Below are positions 35,740-46,588 of a stretch of DNA of 64,000 nucleotides, one piece after another. The notes beneath the pieces were generated by a model, which was not told the DNA's origin, searched no databases, and worked only from the letters and a program-made list of their open reading frames with translations. A program made the translations under genes and the position numbers. The DNA is taken from contig QKWP01000212.1 of assembly GCA_003550325.1 (NCBI GenBank), positions 326,013 to 390,012 of the forward strand, given 5' to 3'. The first letter of the stretch is position 1. Each line of letters begins with the position of its first letter. The stretch is from Gigaspora rosea. Taxonomy: Eukaryota; Glomeromycota; Glomeromycetes; Diversisporales; Gigasporaceae.

Positions 35740-36150
35740 ACCTTATTTTTTATGCGATATTTTTATTGTAATACATAAAATTTTAAATCCCTAAGCCACA
35801 ATGGCATGTGACAATAGATGAGAATTTTTGACTAAGTGATATGCCGAAAGCTGAAAATTTCACAAAGTGTATGGTTATAAAACATTTTTAATGTTGTACG
35901 TCCGCTAAATCTCAACTAATTGGTCAATACATTAAATGCAGTAAAAATGTGAGTTTCTGCGATTTGCATCACATAGTCTATATGTATGAGAATTGTTTAA
36001 CCAAACATTGCTTTGACAGATTTTTATATTGATTAAAGTGTATAACGATCACTATAAAAAATTTCTTATTATAGACTTTTAGAATTACACTAACTAAATA
36101 TGTTATGAATGCATTACGGGAGCGCCGTACTGTATGTAAATAGATACAAA
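35740..36150. repeat. direct repeat, copy 1, downstream of the SANT-like gene
   Basis: It shares with 38365-38720, in the same order, TTATGCGATAT, AAAATTTTAAATCCC, CAATGRCATGTGA, GTTTAACCAAACAT, TTGATTAAAGTG and CACTAACTAAATATGTTATG, with an estimated 70-75% identity. Together the two copies bracket the SANT-like gene. Confidence 0.65.
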
Positions 36151-36317
36151 TAGCGACTGAAGAAAAATCTAATATCTAGATATAAAATTTAATTGTATAT
36201 GTGACACATGATAATTTTATGAGCATCAGGATAAATCCGCATCCTCCCCATATTATAATTATCAAAATTTGTCGATGCTCGTCATAAAATTCAATTCAAA
36301 TTTTTTTACTATACAGA

Positions 36318-37220
36318 CTAATTCTCTTCATTTAAATTTTCCATACAGGAAGGAGGTTGGCTACCTCCTATATCGGGCATACTAATATCACTTTCGTTTC
36401 GTGATAAGGATAAATTTAGCAAATCAGGTATTAGATTACTGCCGGAGACAGCTACTTCGTAGTTAGAACTGTCTTGGCTCTGATTATTATTTTGTGCTTC
36501 ATCTGTGACCCCAGATGCGATAGCATCCTCACCCCGTGAGTAAGGTGGTGGTTGGGGAGATAATGATTCAATTGGAGGCGGGTGACGCTAATATTTTGCT
36601 CAGAATTTCTCATATCAGGGTTGTTTATATTAGTGTTATCATGGTTTGAAGTGGGATAGGGTGAATATCGTTGACTCCTTCTACTAATAATAGATGGAGA
36701 CCAGTTTAGTTGTCTAACGGAGGATCTCGTACTCAATGCATGCTCAACTTCCTCAATAGGTGGTGCTAGTGTTGTATTTCCCACATCTCTATTTCGCCTA
36801 CGGTTTGAGGAATTAATATTGCGGATTCTATTGAATTCATTTCCAGGCCTCTCCCAAAAATGTGTACAGAATTCATTGAAATATTGTGCACCTGTTCGGC
36901 TTCTTCTTGCTCTTCGATTCCCTGCCATATAATCGCACATCAACTAATTGACATGAATTATTAGACATAAGCAAAAAAATCTGATCCTGATCCTGATAAA
37001 TTTCTTACCATACCATACTTATGTTGTAATCCCGAACAAGATTCATAAATTTTTCTTTGCATTGATACCCATTAAAGCTCGTATTATGCTCTTGATTAAT
37101 TCTGGTTGCAATGCTATCCCAAAATCTGATTCGATTCTTTCCAAAATTATGATATTCATCATTTTTATTTCTACGCTCATCAATAAGTATATGGATTTGA
37201 GAATCAGTCCATTCAACCAT
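36318..37220 (-). pseudogene. Myb/SANT-like DNA-binding protein gene with one intron
   Basis: Exon 1 begins near 37220 with VEWTDSQIHILIDERRNKND and continues FGKNRIRFWDSIATRINQEH...GYQCKEKFMNLVRDYN. This is a SANT/Myb-like (trihelix-type) DNA-binding domain, with the three Trp-like positions at VEW, RFW and the FMNLV helix. A GTATGG...ATTAG intron of about 65-75 bp fits and leads into exon 2 with LMCDYMAGNRRARRSRTG and FCTHFWERPGNEFNRIRNIN, then a Ser/Pro/Asn-rich tail ending ...SCMENLNEEN near 36318. It looks nearly whole, with about one break. It could be a host-type regulator caught inside the Polinton-like element, or the Myb-like partner gene of a vanished Harbinger transposon. Confidence 0.6.
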
Positions 37221-37279
37221 TTTTTGATATTTGGGTTCGATAGAGATTTTTTGCTTTGTTTTATAGCGGAGCTAGTGTC

Positions 37280-37445
37280 TATAACACATAAGTATATTTC
37301 TGACTATCATAACAGCACTTCAACAGTACTTTAACCACACTTTAACCGCACTTTACCCATATTATATTATGATATATTGTATAATTAATTATTTAACCAA
37401 CCGCATTCCAACCGCACTTCAACCATACTTTAACTGGTGTAAATC
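37280..37445. repeat. ACTTTAACC short tandem motif
   Basis: ACTTTAACCACACTTTAACCG and close variants (CACTTCAACC, TACTTTAAC) recur about seven times in two blocks (37315-37365 and 37405-37440), 5' of the SANT-like gene. Function unknown. Confidence 0.5.
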
Positions 37446-37447
37446 TA

Positions 37448-37892
37448 TGGTATAATTAACCGAATTCGTATGCCTCGGACTTGCATATCTCGGATTTGTT
37501 TATCTCGGACTGAGTGATCTCAAATGGTAGTATCATGGGTTAATCAATGACCTTCGTCAAAGAATAACCTAACTTTTATGATAGAGCACTAATAATTAGG
37601 CACTAAACGAGCCGAACTCAATAAGGCAAGTGTTTTATTATATATTCAACTTACTTTTATTAATACAAAGGGATTTTCTATATAAAGACTAACTAAAACT
37701 CTCTTTTTACTATTACATTCGCTTTACTTATATTTCGGGTCACATTACTTACATCATAATTTGCTCATATGATTATACGATCGTTTAACTCTTATATTGC
37801 CACGAGCATTATTTCATATATTATGCGGATCCCTAATTGATCTTATTAATGATTTTTTAAAATTATCATGGTACCTTACCCCGGCCGTCACA
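37448..37892 (-). mobile_element. possible solo LTR
   Basis: On the minus strand the segment runs from TGTGACGGCCGGGGTAAGG to ...GGTTAATTATACCA, so it has TG...CA ends. It has ATATAAG and AATAAAA words in the order expected for promoter and poly-A signal, and is less AT-rich at its start. No matching 5-bp duplication was found outside and no second LTR is in the window, so the call is tentative. If correct, it is a later insertion into the Polinton-like element. Confidence 0.3.
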
Positions 37893-38364
37893 AAGCTCTA
37901 ATTCGGGTCACGGGGTTTATAAGATATCAGGGGGGTAATTAAGCGAAATGTTTAAAGTTGGGAAAAGACTTCTTAATTAAGCCGAACTCAAATGAATTAT
38001 ACTAACTCTCCATTTTTTATTGTAAGTAAGCTCAAGGCTCTTATATGCTAAAGTTTTACAGACTAAAAAGTGAGTGTATTCACTCTCTTACTTTGCTTAC
38101 TTCTCTTACTTCGCTCACTTTACTACTTTCCTAACTAACAATTATTTTGAGCCATAATCACCCTTTAACAACGTGCATAAATTAAGATGAATAAGTGATA
38201 TGCTTATATTTAAAAAGTTATATAAAAAATTTTATAACACTTGCCGCTATACTAAATTATGTGGTTGAGGTTGAGGTTGAGTTAGCTTGTCTTAATTTTT
38301 AGGTGGATAAGCTTGAGTTAGTTTGCATTGAAGTTCTTATTTCTTTCGTAAAGAAATTTGTTGC

Positions 38365-38720
38365 AATGCCTTATTTTTTTATGCGATATTCTTAATAATA
38401 AAAATTTTAAATCCCAGGAAAAGTATGACGATTCACAATGACATGTGATAATAGGTGAGAATTTTTACTGACCTGATTCGAATTTTGGGTCAGCAAAATT
38501 TTTTGGCAAAGTGATTGTACGTTACATACACTAAATCTAAAGATATGCATTACTATATTTATCTATTGTATGAGAGTTGTTTAACCAAACATCGCTTTTG
38601 TCTTGATTAAAGTGCATGACGATCAGTATAAAAATATTGTTTTTCAGAATTGCACTAACTAAATATGTTATGAAACTCAAGAAGGAGCATAATACTGTAT
38701 TGGCTACTTACCGTAGATAG
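38365..38720. repeat. direct repeat, copy 2, upstream of the SANT-like gene
   Basis: Second copy of the 35740-36150 repeat in the same orientation. Sequence before it at 38262-38340 (GTGGTTGAGGTTGAGGTTGAG...GTTTGCATTGAAGTTC) resembles 50458-50495, so it is part of a wider family. Confidence 0.6.
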
Positions 38721-38972
38721 ATACGAATATTGAGATAATTAGCAAAAAAATTTCACTGACTACTACGCCTAGATATGTGTATCCAGTTTTTCTAAATTAA
38801 TAAAATACAAGTATAATTTATTTGTAATCGATTTTTCTAAAATAAATTAAACTACTAAAATTGAATTGCATATTCATAATGTATAAAGTTATTAAATCCA
38901 ATAGGTCTAAATCCTTAAATTCGATATAATCACATAATCTCGAAAAACATTAACAATATCTTAATCATTAAA

Positions 38973-39535
38973 TATGGTCTATACAGATAAATGTCCAGTT
39001 TTGAGTGATATTGAATGGAGAGATAACTGTCAATTTCCAGTAATCCATAAAGGTGAAACCCCATCTGATTGGATGAAACGAATCTGGGATCAGTTAACGA
39101 ATTATAAGAATAATAATTGTTTGACTGACGATAAAAAGTGATATCTTATCGCCAGAAAAATGAAATATTTATGGGAAGGCGATCTTGGCCATGCTGTAGC
39201 TGTAAGTATAGCAATATGCCATTCGTGCAGCAAACTAGTTTATTCTAGAATAGGAAGCAGTTATGAGTGTGGATTTCGTCATTTCATGGATAGACATTGG
39301 AGCACAAATTGTACAGGAAATGCTTATTGTGATATTAGTTATAAAGACTATATTGAAATTAAAGGCAGATCCAAAGCTAGCAACTCCTACTTCGAGCTGT
39401 AAAAGTTATACAAAGGAAATTTATTGAATATTATTATCGACCTTCTGGCCTCTGCGCTTCAGAACTCGCTCAACATTACCAATTATTATGGATGGTTCGA
39501 GAAGAAATGCGACAAGTTAACAATAAATAATACAT
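38973..39535 (+). CDS. unknown Cys/His-rich gene of the Polinton-like element
   Basis: It starts MVYTDKCPVLSDIEWRDNCQ and goes on with a block containing CHSCSKLVYSRIGSSYECGF, RHFMDRHWSTNCTGNAYCD, then a helical tail. Spaced Cys and His suggest a metal-binding fold. No known family is recognised. It lies inside the inverted repeats on the polymerase strand and does not look whole. Confidence 0.4.
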
Positions 39536-39669
39536 ATATAAATTTCAAATCACTAACATTAAAATCTATAGAGATATAGTGTCTCAAAGACATGCAACCA
39601 TTTCATGATTTTTTTTGCTTTATAAAACAGATTTAAATATATTATATATCAAATAAATTAATTATTAAA

Positions 39670-40092
39670 ATGACAGTCATTGAAGAGATTATTGACTTGT
39701 ATGCAGAAATACCTAGTTTTCATGAAGATTATAAATATCTTCTTAATAAACTACCTCCATCATTAATAAATGATGCATGGAAGCGTCTTATAACCAGAAA
39801 AAGAAATAGTTTAACAAAAATTGAGGCTAGTTATATAAATTCTGAAATTGAATCATTTTTAAAACGTGAAATTGAAAGATATAATAGACAAAAACTACAA
39901 TATTCTAAAGGTATATATATTTATACTATGGATATAGGAATACAAACAGAAAATATTAATTTAGTTAATAAATCAATACAAACTAAAACTATTGATAAAG
40001 CAATTCAAATCGAGAATATTGATTTCTTAGAACAAATAAAAAAAGCCAATAAATTATTAAATAATGCATCAAATATTTTATCTAATATTTAG
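39670..40092 (+). CDS. unknown small gene, paralog 1 of a tandem pair
   Basis: It encodes 140 residues, starting MTVIEEIIDLYAEIPSFHED. The block LPPSLINDAWKRLITRKRNS, then EASYINSEIESFLKREIERY, is matched in the next gene. The C-terminal half has IQTENINLVNKSIQTKTIDK-type short repeats and a helical end. No domain is recognised. The frame is open throughout, unlike most of this element. Confidence 0.5.
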   Translation: MTVIEEIIDLYAEIPSFHEDYKYLLNKLPPSLINDAWKRLITRKRNSLTKIEASYINSEIESFLKREIERYNRQKLQYSKGIYIYTMDIGIQTENINLVNKSIQTKTIDKAIQIENIDFLEQIKKANKLLNNASNILSNI

Positions 40093-40269
40093 TCTGCAAA
40101 GCAGAAAAGTCTGCAACTCCTATCTTATAATTATTTTATAGAATAAATAAGAGTTATAAAATTATTTTTTTTTATATAATTACATAGCTTTTCACGAAAG
40201 TTGTCTTATAGTTATTTTATAGAATAAATTAAAGTTGTCAAATTATTTTTTTTATGTAATTACATGGTT

Positions 40270-40887
40270 TTTCATGAAAATTATTCAAATCTTCTTACCC
40301 AACTACCACCTTCATTAATAAAAGCTGGATGGATTTGACTTACAACTCGAAAAAAAAATCCATTATCAGAAAGTGAAGCCAGTAGTATTAACTCTATTAT
40401 AGAGGCATTTTTAAAACATGAAGTTGATAGATATCAAAGAAATAAAAAACCTCGATATAATCCTACAATAGAAGTAGAGACAAAGTCTCATTGTATAGTA
40501 ATACCAGTTTCAAACCCCGAAAAGTCAGGATTAGAAGAAGAGACAAAATCTCGAATTTCTGATTCTTCCTCTAATAGCTTGCTTTATAATACTAATATTG
40601 CTCCATTATACTCTGAAGAAGAGGTTAATGCTAGAATCAAAGAAGCTACAGATAATTTACGTCAAGAATTTATTAAATCTACTGAGGAAACCTTAAAAAC
40701 TATTAAGCAACAGAAAGATATAGAATGCAATCAAATTAAAATAGATATGAATAATAGAGCTAAAAATTTATTTAAAATTACATTGAAAAAATATATCCGA
40801 GATGGTACTATATTTAATCTTATTCATGCATTAGAAGAGAAAGATGGTAGGTTATATCCTGATATATCTAGATTTAAAGGGTTATAA
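40270..40887 (+). CDS. unknown gene, paralog 2 of a tandem pair, with coiled-coil C-terminus
   Basis: The start region has LPPSLIKAGW and EASSINSIIEAFLKHEVDRY, aligned with the paralog about 600 bp upstream. A linker follows (EVETKSHC..., SRISDSSSNS), then a charged coiled coil (YSEEEVNARIKEATDNLRQE) and a folded-looking end (NLIHALEEKDGRLYPDISRF). The C-terminal part is different from paralog 1. Function unknown; not whole at its start. Confidence 0.45.
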
Positions 40888-41049
40888 TTCAGAGAAGAAT
40901 TGATTTATACATTTTTCCCATATAGAAATATCTCGAACTTTTGATTTATTAATTTTTTTTTTATTGCAGGGCATTGGCTTTTCGAGTCTAGACCCAGGTC
41001 ATGATTCAGAGAAGAGGTAAAGTCTTGAATCTCTGATTCATAATCTAAT

Positions 41050-42300
41050 GACTTGCTTTGCAAGAAATCATCCTCACTAGATAGGCTAAAATCTGGGCTA
41101 AAACCTGCAGGAGCATGCCATTTCTCTAATAGTACATTGTTATCCTTACTAGATAGACTATGACCCTTTAGGGTCGCCCCTTCAGGCCTGCGAAGCAATG
41201 ACCCTTCAGGTCTAGAAGAATCAGTAGATACTTGGACCGAATCTTGCTTGTGAAAAGTCAGGTTGATTTTCGGTTTAAATATCTCTCTCTGGGACTTATG
41301 TACTGAAAGAGGTATAGTAATTACTTTATCTTTATGAATTAGCTTGAATTTACACTTGACAATGGGCTCCCATCCAGCTCAATCAAGCCAAGGTGTACCC
41401 AATAATATCCAGGGTTTATCATCATTCATGACCGGGAAGTCTTCAGAGATTGTACAACTATTTTCTCCCTGACCAACCATAACTGAAATGTTGTAAAATA
41501 TGCCTGAAGACTCTAAGGAATTATTACGCCATTTAACAGAAGGTTTCTTATTTTTATCTACTTCTGCTCCCAATAGTTTTATAAGGCCTTTTGAGATAAC
41601 TGAGCAATTTGCCCACTATCTATCATGGCGGAAGGCACTTGTACAATTTTTCCTAATGGCAAGCTAATCTTGCAACATATAGTAGCGACATCATTGGGAA
41701 TAATTTTACAAATAAAATTAATTTCTATAGAGTTGGGCCATGAAATTTCTGCCTCTGATTGCGACCCCTCTGGGGCTGTTTGGGGTAGTACATTTGTTTG
41801 CTGGGAAGCAATTCGAATTAGATCAGATATTGGTTGTAAAATATGAGAGAATACCATAGTAATCTCATTCCAGAACTTTTCTCGTTCCTTGTCTGAGAAA
41901 TTTGAAGTAAAATGATTTAAAACAGGATCTTTTAGTACAATGAATTCGGCATTAATCATATTATATCCATTAATAGATACTTCTTTAGGTTGTGTACGAG
42001 TAAATGAATTAACCATTGATCGTAAAATAGCGAAAAATGCATTTAGGATAATATTATCTGTAGGAATTTTAAGTAACCTAATATCTTTACTGCTCTTTTT
42101 ATCAGAAGAAGTATTACTAAATTTTTTGCTAGAAGTTTTTGGTCTGGCACTTCTGCGCTTCTTTGAGCTTTTGGTATTAGAAAAACTTATTTTTTTTTTT
42201 GTAGCATTAACTTCATATTTATCTGAATCGCTTTCTGAACTACTAGACTCGTTTTTAGATGATTCAGAAGATATTGCGAAGCAATGACCCTTTGGGTCTC
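41050..42300. repeat. short double-hairpin mini-repeats
   Basis: ATTGCGAAGCAATGACCCTT followed by TGGGTC (about 42273-42298) forms two adjacent small hairpins. Variants occur at 41161-41213 (GACCCTTTAGGGTC...GCGAAGCAATGACCCTTCAG) and, reduced, at 41054-41066 (CTTGCTTTGCAAG) and 31952-31968. They are GC-rich against the local background and look like mobile mini-palindromes. Confidence 0.55.
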
Positions 42301-44139
42301 CTGATTTGCTTTGTGAATATGACAAGGTATTGGTTTCAAGTTCATTTTCACTTGATGTTGTATCATTTTCACTAGAGTCTGAAGATGATTCATCAGAAAT
42401 TATATGGGCATTAACATGCTTTGATCGACCTGATGATTTCTTTTTTTGGGTCTTAGATTTTGATTTTGATTTAGTCTTGCGTCGAGAAGATTTAGGCTTA
42501 CTAGAAATCTTTTTCATAGTTTTAGCAATTTTAGTTTGATTGATATGAAGGTCTTCTAATTGTTTACGAATATCTTCAATAGGATCATCATCATCATGAA
42601 AACCACTAGAATCATGATCAGGATTGACTTTTGCAAGATCATCTAAAAAGCGATCTATATGAATTTTGTCTGCTTTTTCTTTACCAGGACCAGGCTTTTT
42701 AGCTAAAGTCTTTTTAGCTTGCTTCATAATCTCTATAAATTGTCTAATCACTTTAGTATTAGAGTCAACTTGAGATACTTGTTTTGGCTTTGCTTCAAAG
42801 ATGCACTTCTCTGAGGCTAGACTTTGTTTTTCTCTGGAAGCTATTCGTTCTTCTACAAGCTTGTCAATATCTGCATTAGAATAAAATTGCTGTTGATGCT
42901 CTATAGCAGATCTTGGAATAAAATATGCACCAGATAATTGCTCTGTTTTATATCTCTCAATTTCTTCAAGTTGTGTAAGCAATTCAGATACAGGCCTGTT
43001 AATTCCAATACGTCGAATTTCTAATTGATTATCAGGAGAGATACCACGAATAAATTGTAATCGAATTTGTTGTTCATCAATACCAGCAAGCCTAGCAAGT
43101 TTACGTAACTTAGAATAAAATCGACCTATAGAATTATTGCCTTGAACAGTTGACCCAAAGAGCATTCGCTGTTTTTCTGCAGTAACTGTAGGATAATTGG
43201 TCTTGAACCAGTGTATTGTTTCTCCAAGCATGATTCCAACTACAACTACACTATTGCCTGTATTAGCATTTGGCGCATTGGGTAATCTATCAGTTGGGCG
43301 CCCATCAGCAAAAGACCAGTCTTCATCAAATACTGTATGAGCTGGAATAACAATATTTCCAGCCTGGCCCACGGCGCCATGTCTTAAATTTGCTCCAAGT
43401 TGTGCTGTTGTTCGTCCCTGTACTGCATCTAAATTGGCTTGGCCGGTATTATCTAATAAATTTCTCAATTCCCAATTTTTCTTCGAAAAGATCTTTCATA
43501 CCAATCTTTAGCATCACTTTTGAGACATGTTTCAAAAAGACCATGTGCTCGAATTCTTTGAGCATATCCAACTGCTACATCGATTCCTACAGCTACAAGA
43601 TATGAACGAAAAGAATCAATAAATTCTTCTGAATTCTCATCGGGATAGCCATAAAAATTTGGAGGTGGGTATCCTGCCATTCCTCTATATTGGTTATTTA
43701 TAGGTTGATTATTCTGAAGTACAAAAATTTGTTGATTTAAATTATTAATTAATTGTTCTGAATTTCAGGCCCGATTTTTCCACTTGCCCCACTTATTTTG
43801 TAATTGGTGATAGGTCTGTCTGTTTCTCAATTTTAATGCAAAACTTTCTATAAGCAATTCTGATATCTGTCTTTTTTGTGTGCGAATTGTAATTCGCCCA
43901 TCAAGTTCTCGAGATTTGAATATATTATGCTGTGTTCTGTGGGCCTCATAAGCCTAGTGAAGAAGATCATAGTCATTTTGAAGTGTGGCTAACTGGGTTT
44001 GTGAATCGGCAAACTGGGTCTGTGGATTGGCTAACTGGGTTTGCAAATTTATTATCTGGGTCTGCAAGTTAGCTACTCGATTTTAAGCATTAATTGCTCA
44101 AGAATTTGCTCGTGGATATATTTGTAGCACCAATCTTTC

Positions 44140-44700
44140 AAACCTATTTCCAGCATCAGAAATTATATCAAGATATTTTTCAATGCCATCTATTGTAGGT
44201 GCTATTGTAATTGGACTCTGAAAATATTGTCTAATGTTATCAATCTCTCGCTGAATTCTATTATTTTGGATTGTGGCTTGATTTTCAGAAAGAGATAATG
44301 TTCAGGAGGATCCTGGTTGTTGAGCCATATCTTGAAAATTGGTTTCTATATATAATTTTTCGAGTTTGCAAGAAAAGTGGTCTATTTTATCCTGAAAAAT
44401 AGCTAACCGTTTTTCTAAATAATCTATATAATTCCTTTGATTTATAGAATCTTGAAGTGCCTTTTCTAACTGTTCTTTAAGACTANGCATCAGAAATTAT
44501 ATCAAGATATTTTTCAATGCCATCTATTGAAAATTGGTTTCTATATATAATTTTTCGAGTTTGCAAGAAAAGTGGTCTATTTTATCCTGAAAAATAGCTA
44601 ACCGTTTTTCTAAATAATCTATATAATTCCTTTGATTTATAGAATCTTGAAGTGCCTTTTCTAACTGTTCTTTAAGACTAGAAATTTCTGATCTTAATGG
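44140..44700. other. N-marked duplication, probable assembly join
   Basis: A single N at 44486 is followed by sequence that repeats blocks seen just before it, starting GCATCAGAAATTATATCAAG. As at 13119, this is most simply two contig ends joined without merging. It lies in the Gag-like module. Confidence 0.7.
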
Positions 44701-44892
44701 GTCTAGCTCCTCATTCCAAATTAAGATTTCTTTTTCAAGATAATTAATATAATCCTCTTTTGAGTCCAGATCCCATTGTAATTTGCGGACCCGATCTTGT
44801 ATTGCTAATAAAGCACTTTTAAATTGATTAATTCTACTAGATAATATATTTTCTAGCAATGCCATTTTTTTTTAAACTATAATAAGAAAAGA

Positions 44893-46000
44893 TGTTATCT
44901 ATTTTTATTATTCATGTAGATTCTGAAAAAGCTCGTGAATTAGATATATCTATTGCTTTGCGTAAAATTTATTATTAACCTTATGGCTATCAAAGAACTG
45001 CGAAAAAATTGTATAAAGCTTCTCTAAAGGCTAGGTTCGACTTTGTTGAGGATAAAGTACGTGATTGGCTTGAAAAACAAGTTTTATTTCAAATTCATAA
45101 GCCTCGACCAAGATTTATTCCTAGAGCTTCATTTAATAGCATACAGATTCCTAATGAATGCCATCAAGCTGATATTCTTTATATGCCTTATGATAAAATT
45201 GGTAAAATAACCTATATGTTTTGTCTTAATGTAGTAGATATTGCTTCTAGGTATAAATCATCAGTTCCAATTGGAGGTATTATTCTCAATATCGAAGATT
45301 TTGATCTAAAAAATATTTTAACTTCGAAAGCTGTTGCTATAGCATTTAAAAAAATTTTTAATAATCCCAAGTGCCCACTTACTTACCCTAAATTATTGTT
45401 AACCGATAAGGGTTCAGAATTTAGAGGGGATTTTGAAAGACTGATGAAAAAGCATGGTGTAAAAATTCAAAAAGCTAATTCTAAACGTACTATGGGAATT
45501 GTTGAAAGATATAACTGAACTTTAGCAGAAAGACTATTTTGAATACAAGATGCATCAGATTTGCTATTGCCAATATCTGAAAGATCTAGGGCTTGGGTGT
45601 AAAATCTTCCAATTATTGTTAAAGAACTCAATAATTCTGTAACTAGATTAATTGGCATGGCTCCTGCTAAAGCTATAAAAATGAAAAAGATTATTTCAGC
45701 ATCTTCTAAATTACGCAATGGACCCATGGGCTTTGATGAATCCAAGCTATCTTATAATACTCCTGTAAGATATTTACTTGAACCTGGTGAGTTAGAAGGT
45801 GGAAGTAAAAGATAGACTGATTGCAATTGGTCACCTCAAGTTTATCATATTCGTGAGTCTTTGGTGCAAAAAAATCAGCCTATTTTATATTGGCTAGAAG
45901 ATGATGAAGGCAATGGACCAAGGTGGTCTTTTGTTAGAGAAGAGCTTTTAATTGTCCCTCCTAATACAGAATTACCTCCTCAGTGGGTGCTTACGAGTTG
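44893..46000 (+). pseudogene. retroviral-type integrase of the Polinton-like element (fossil)
   Basis: The catalytic core is clear: the first Asp in HQADILYMP, the second in LLTDKGSEFRGDF and the Glu in GIVERYN, the DDE order of retroviral and Polinton integrases. An N-terminal part precedes it (KARFDFVEDKVRDWLEKQ) and a C-terminal chromo- or SH3-like part follows (LYWLEDDEGNGPRWSFVREE, ending PPQWVLTS). The enzyme would insert the element and make the short target duplication seen at its ends. It is divergently placed against the Gag-like module, with about 30 bp between the two starts. It is broken in a handful of places. Confidence 0.8.
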
Positions 46001-46037
46001 AAAATACTCGTGGAATATTTCAAGTTGGTATTTATTA

Positions 46038-46496
46038 TTAATTTTCTGATAGAAATTTATCTATATTATCAATTTCATTATTATCAAGGAAGTTACCAAT
46101 TTCACTTCGAATTTTAGTTAAATCTTTGAAATGTGGTTTTGCTAACTTGTAATATAAAAAATTTAGATCTTCAATAGCTTTTAATAGTATAGGTTCAAAT
46201 CTATACAATTGTTTGTATTGTTCATTCATTTCCATATATTTTTCTTTATTTGGAAATCTATTTTTTGCATACTCTACTATATATTCATCTGGTTCTTCAG
46301 TATTAAATAAATTTCTGTATTGCTTTTTATAGCCTTGCATAAATTTTCCATCTCTAGGTTTTCCGCAATAATCTGCTACTATAACTATCTCTTTAATAGC
46401 TTTAGCAATGTCTTGCCATTTAGGCATTAATTGATTTTCAGTTGAAGATTTGGCCTCATTGGTTAACTGATCGATGTTTTTATTAGTAGATGACAT
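46038..46496 (-). CDS. unknown 152-residue gene, open frame intact
   Basis: The frame is open from MSSTNKNIDQLTNEAKSSTE to KFLSEN. It is a mostly helical, charged protein (KWQDIAKAIKEIVIVADYCG, RFPNKEKYMEMNEQYKQLYR, ILLKAIEDLNFLYYKLAKPH). No signal peptide, membrane segment or recognised domain. It lies tail to tail with the integrase (about 40 bp) and head to head with the Cys-rich gene, within the inverted repeats. It may be a structural or accessory protein of the element; function unknown. Confidence 0.55.
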   Translation of the reverse strand: MSSTNKNIDQLTNEAKSSTENQLMPKWQDIAKAIKEIVIVADYCGKPRDGKFMQGYKKQYRNLFNTEEPDEYIVEYAKNRFPNKEKYMEMNEQYKQLYRFEPILLKAIEDLNFLYYKLAKPHFKDLTKIRSEIGNFLDNNEIDNIDKFLSEN

Positions 46497-46588
46497 TTGA
46501 ATATATAATATGTTTTGATTAACTAAAGTTTTGTATATAATACTTTATAAAATCTTTTCTTTAAATAAATATTTCAGTATATTTAAAA

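Larger units (their letters stand above)
40905..44865 (-). pseudogene. Gag-like capsid and aspartic-protease module (fossil)
   Basis: Reading the minus strand: an N-terminal coiled-coil region (44.87-43.75 kb, repeated NLQTQ-type heptads); then MAGYPPPNFYGYPDENSEEF and a Gag core resembling Ty3/gypsy capsids, with FETCLKSDAKDWYERSF, SIGRFYSKLRKLARLAGIDE and RGISPDNQLEIRRIG; then a long Ser/Lys-rich linker (SKSKSKTQKKKSSGRSK); then a retropepsin-like domain with AMIDSG (active-site DSG) and a closing WILLGTPWLD. No zinc knuckle, reverse transcriptase or RNase H follows, and no LTRs flank it. The module is broken in about half a dozen places. One stretch near 44.1-44.9 kb is duplicated around an N and may be an assembly effect. 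Confidence 0.75.

Noticed and set aside
37448-37892. confident solo-LTR call
   Set aside because: TG...CA ends and promoter-like words are present but there is no matching target duplication, so it is listed only as tentative.
40905-44865. Gag-like module as a complete nested LTR retrotransposon
   Set aside because: No flanking direct repeats, no primer-binding site and no reverse transcriptase were seen. Kept as an alternative but not favoured.
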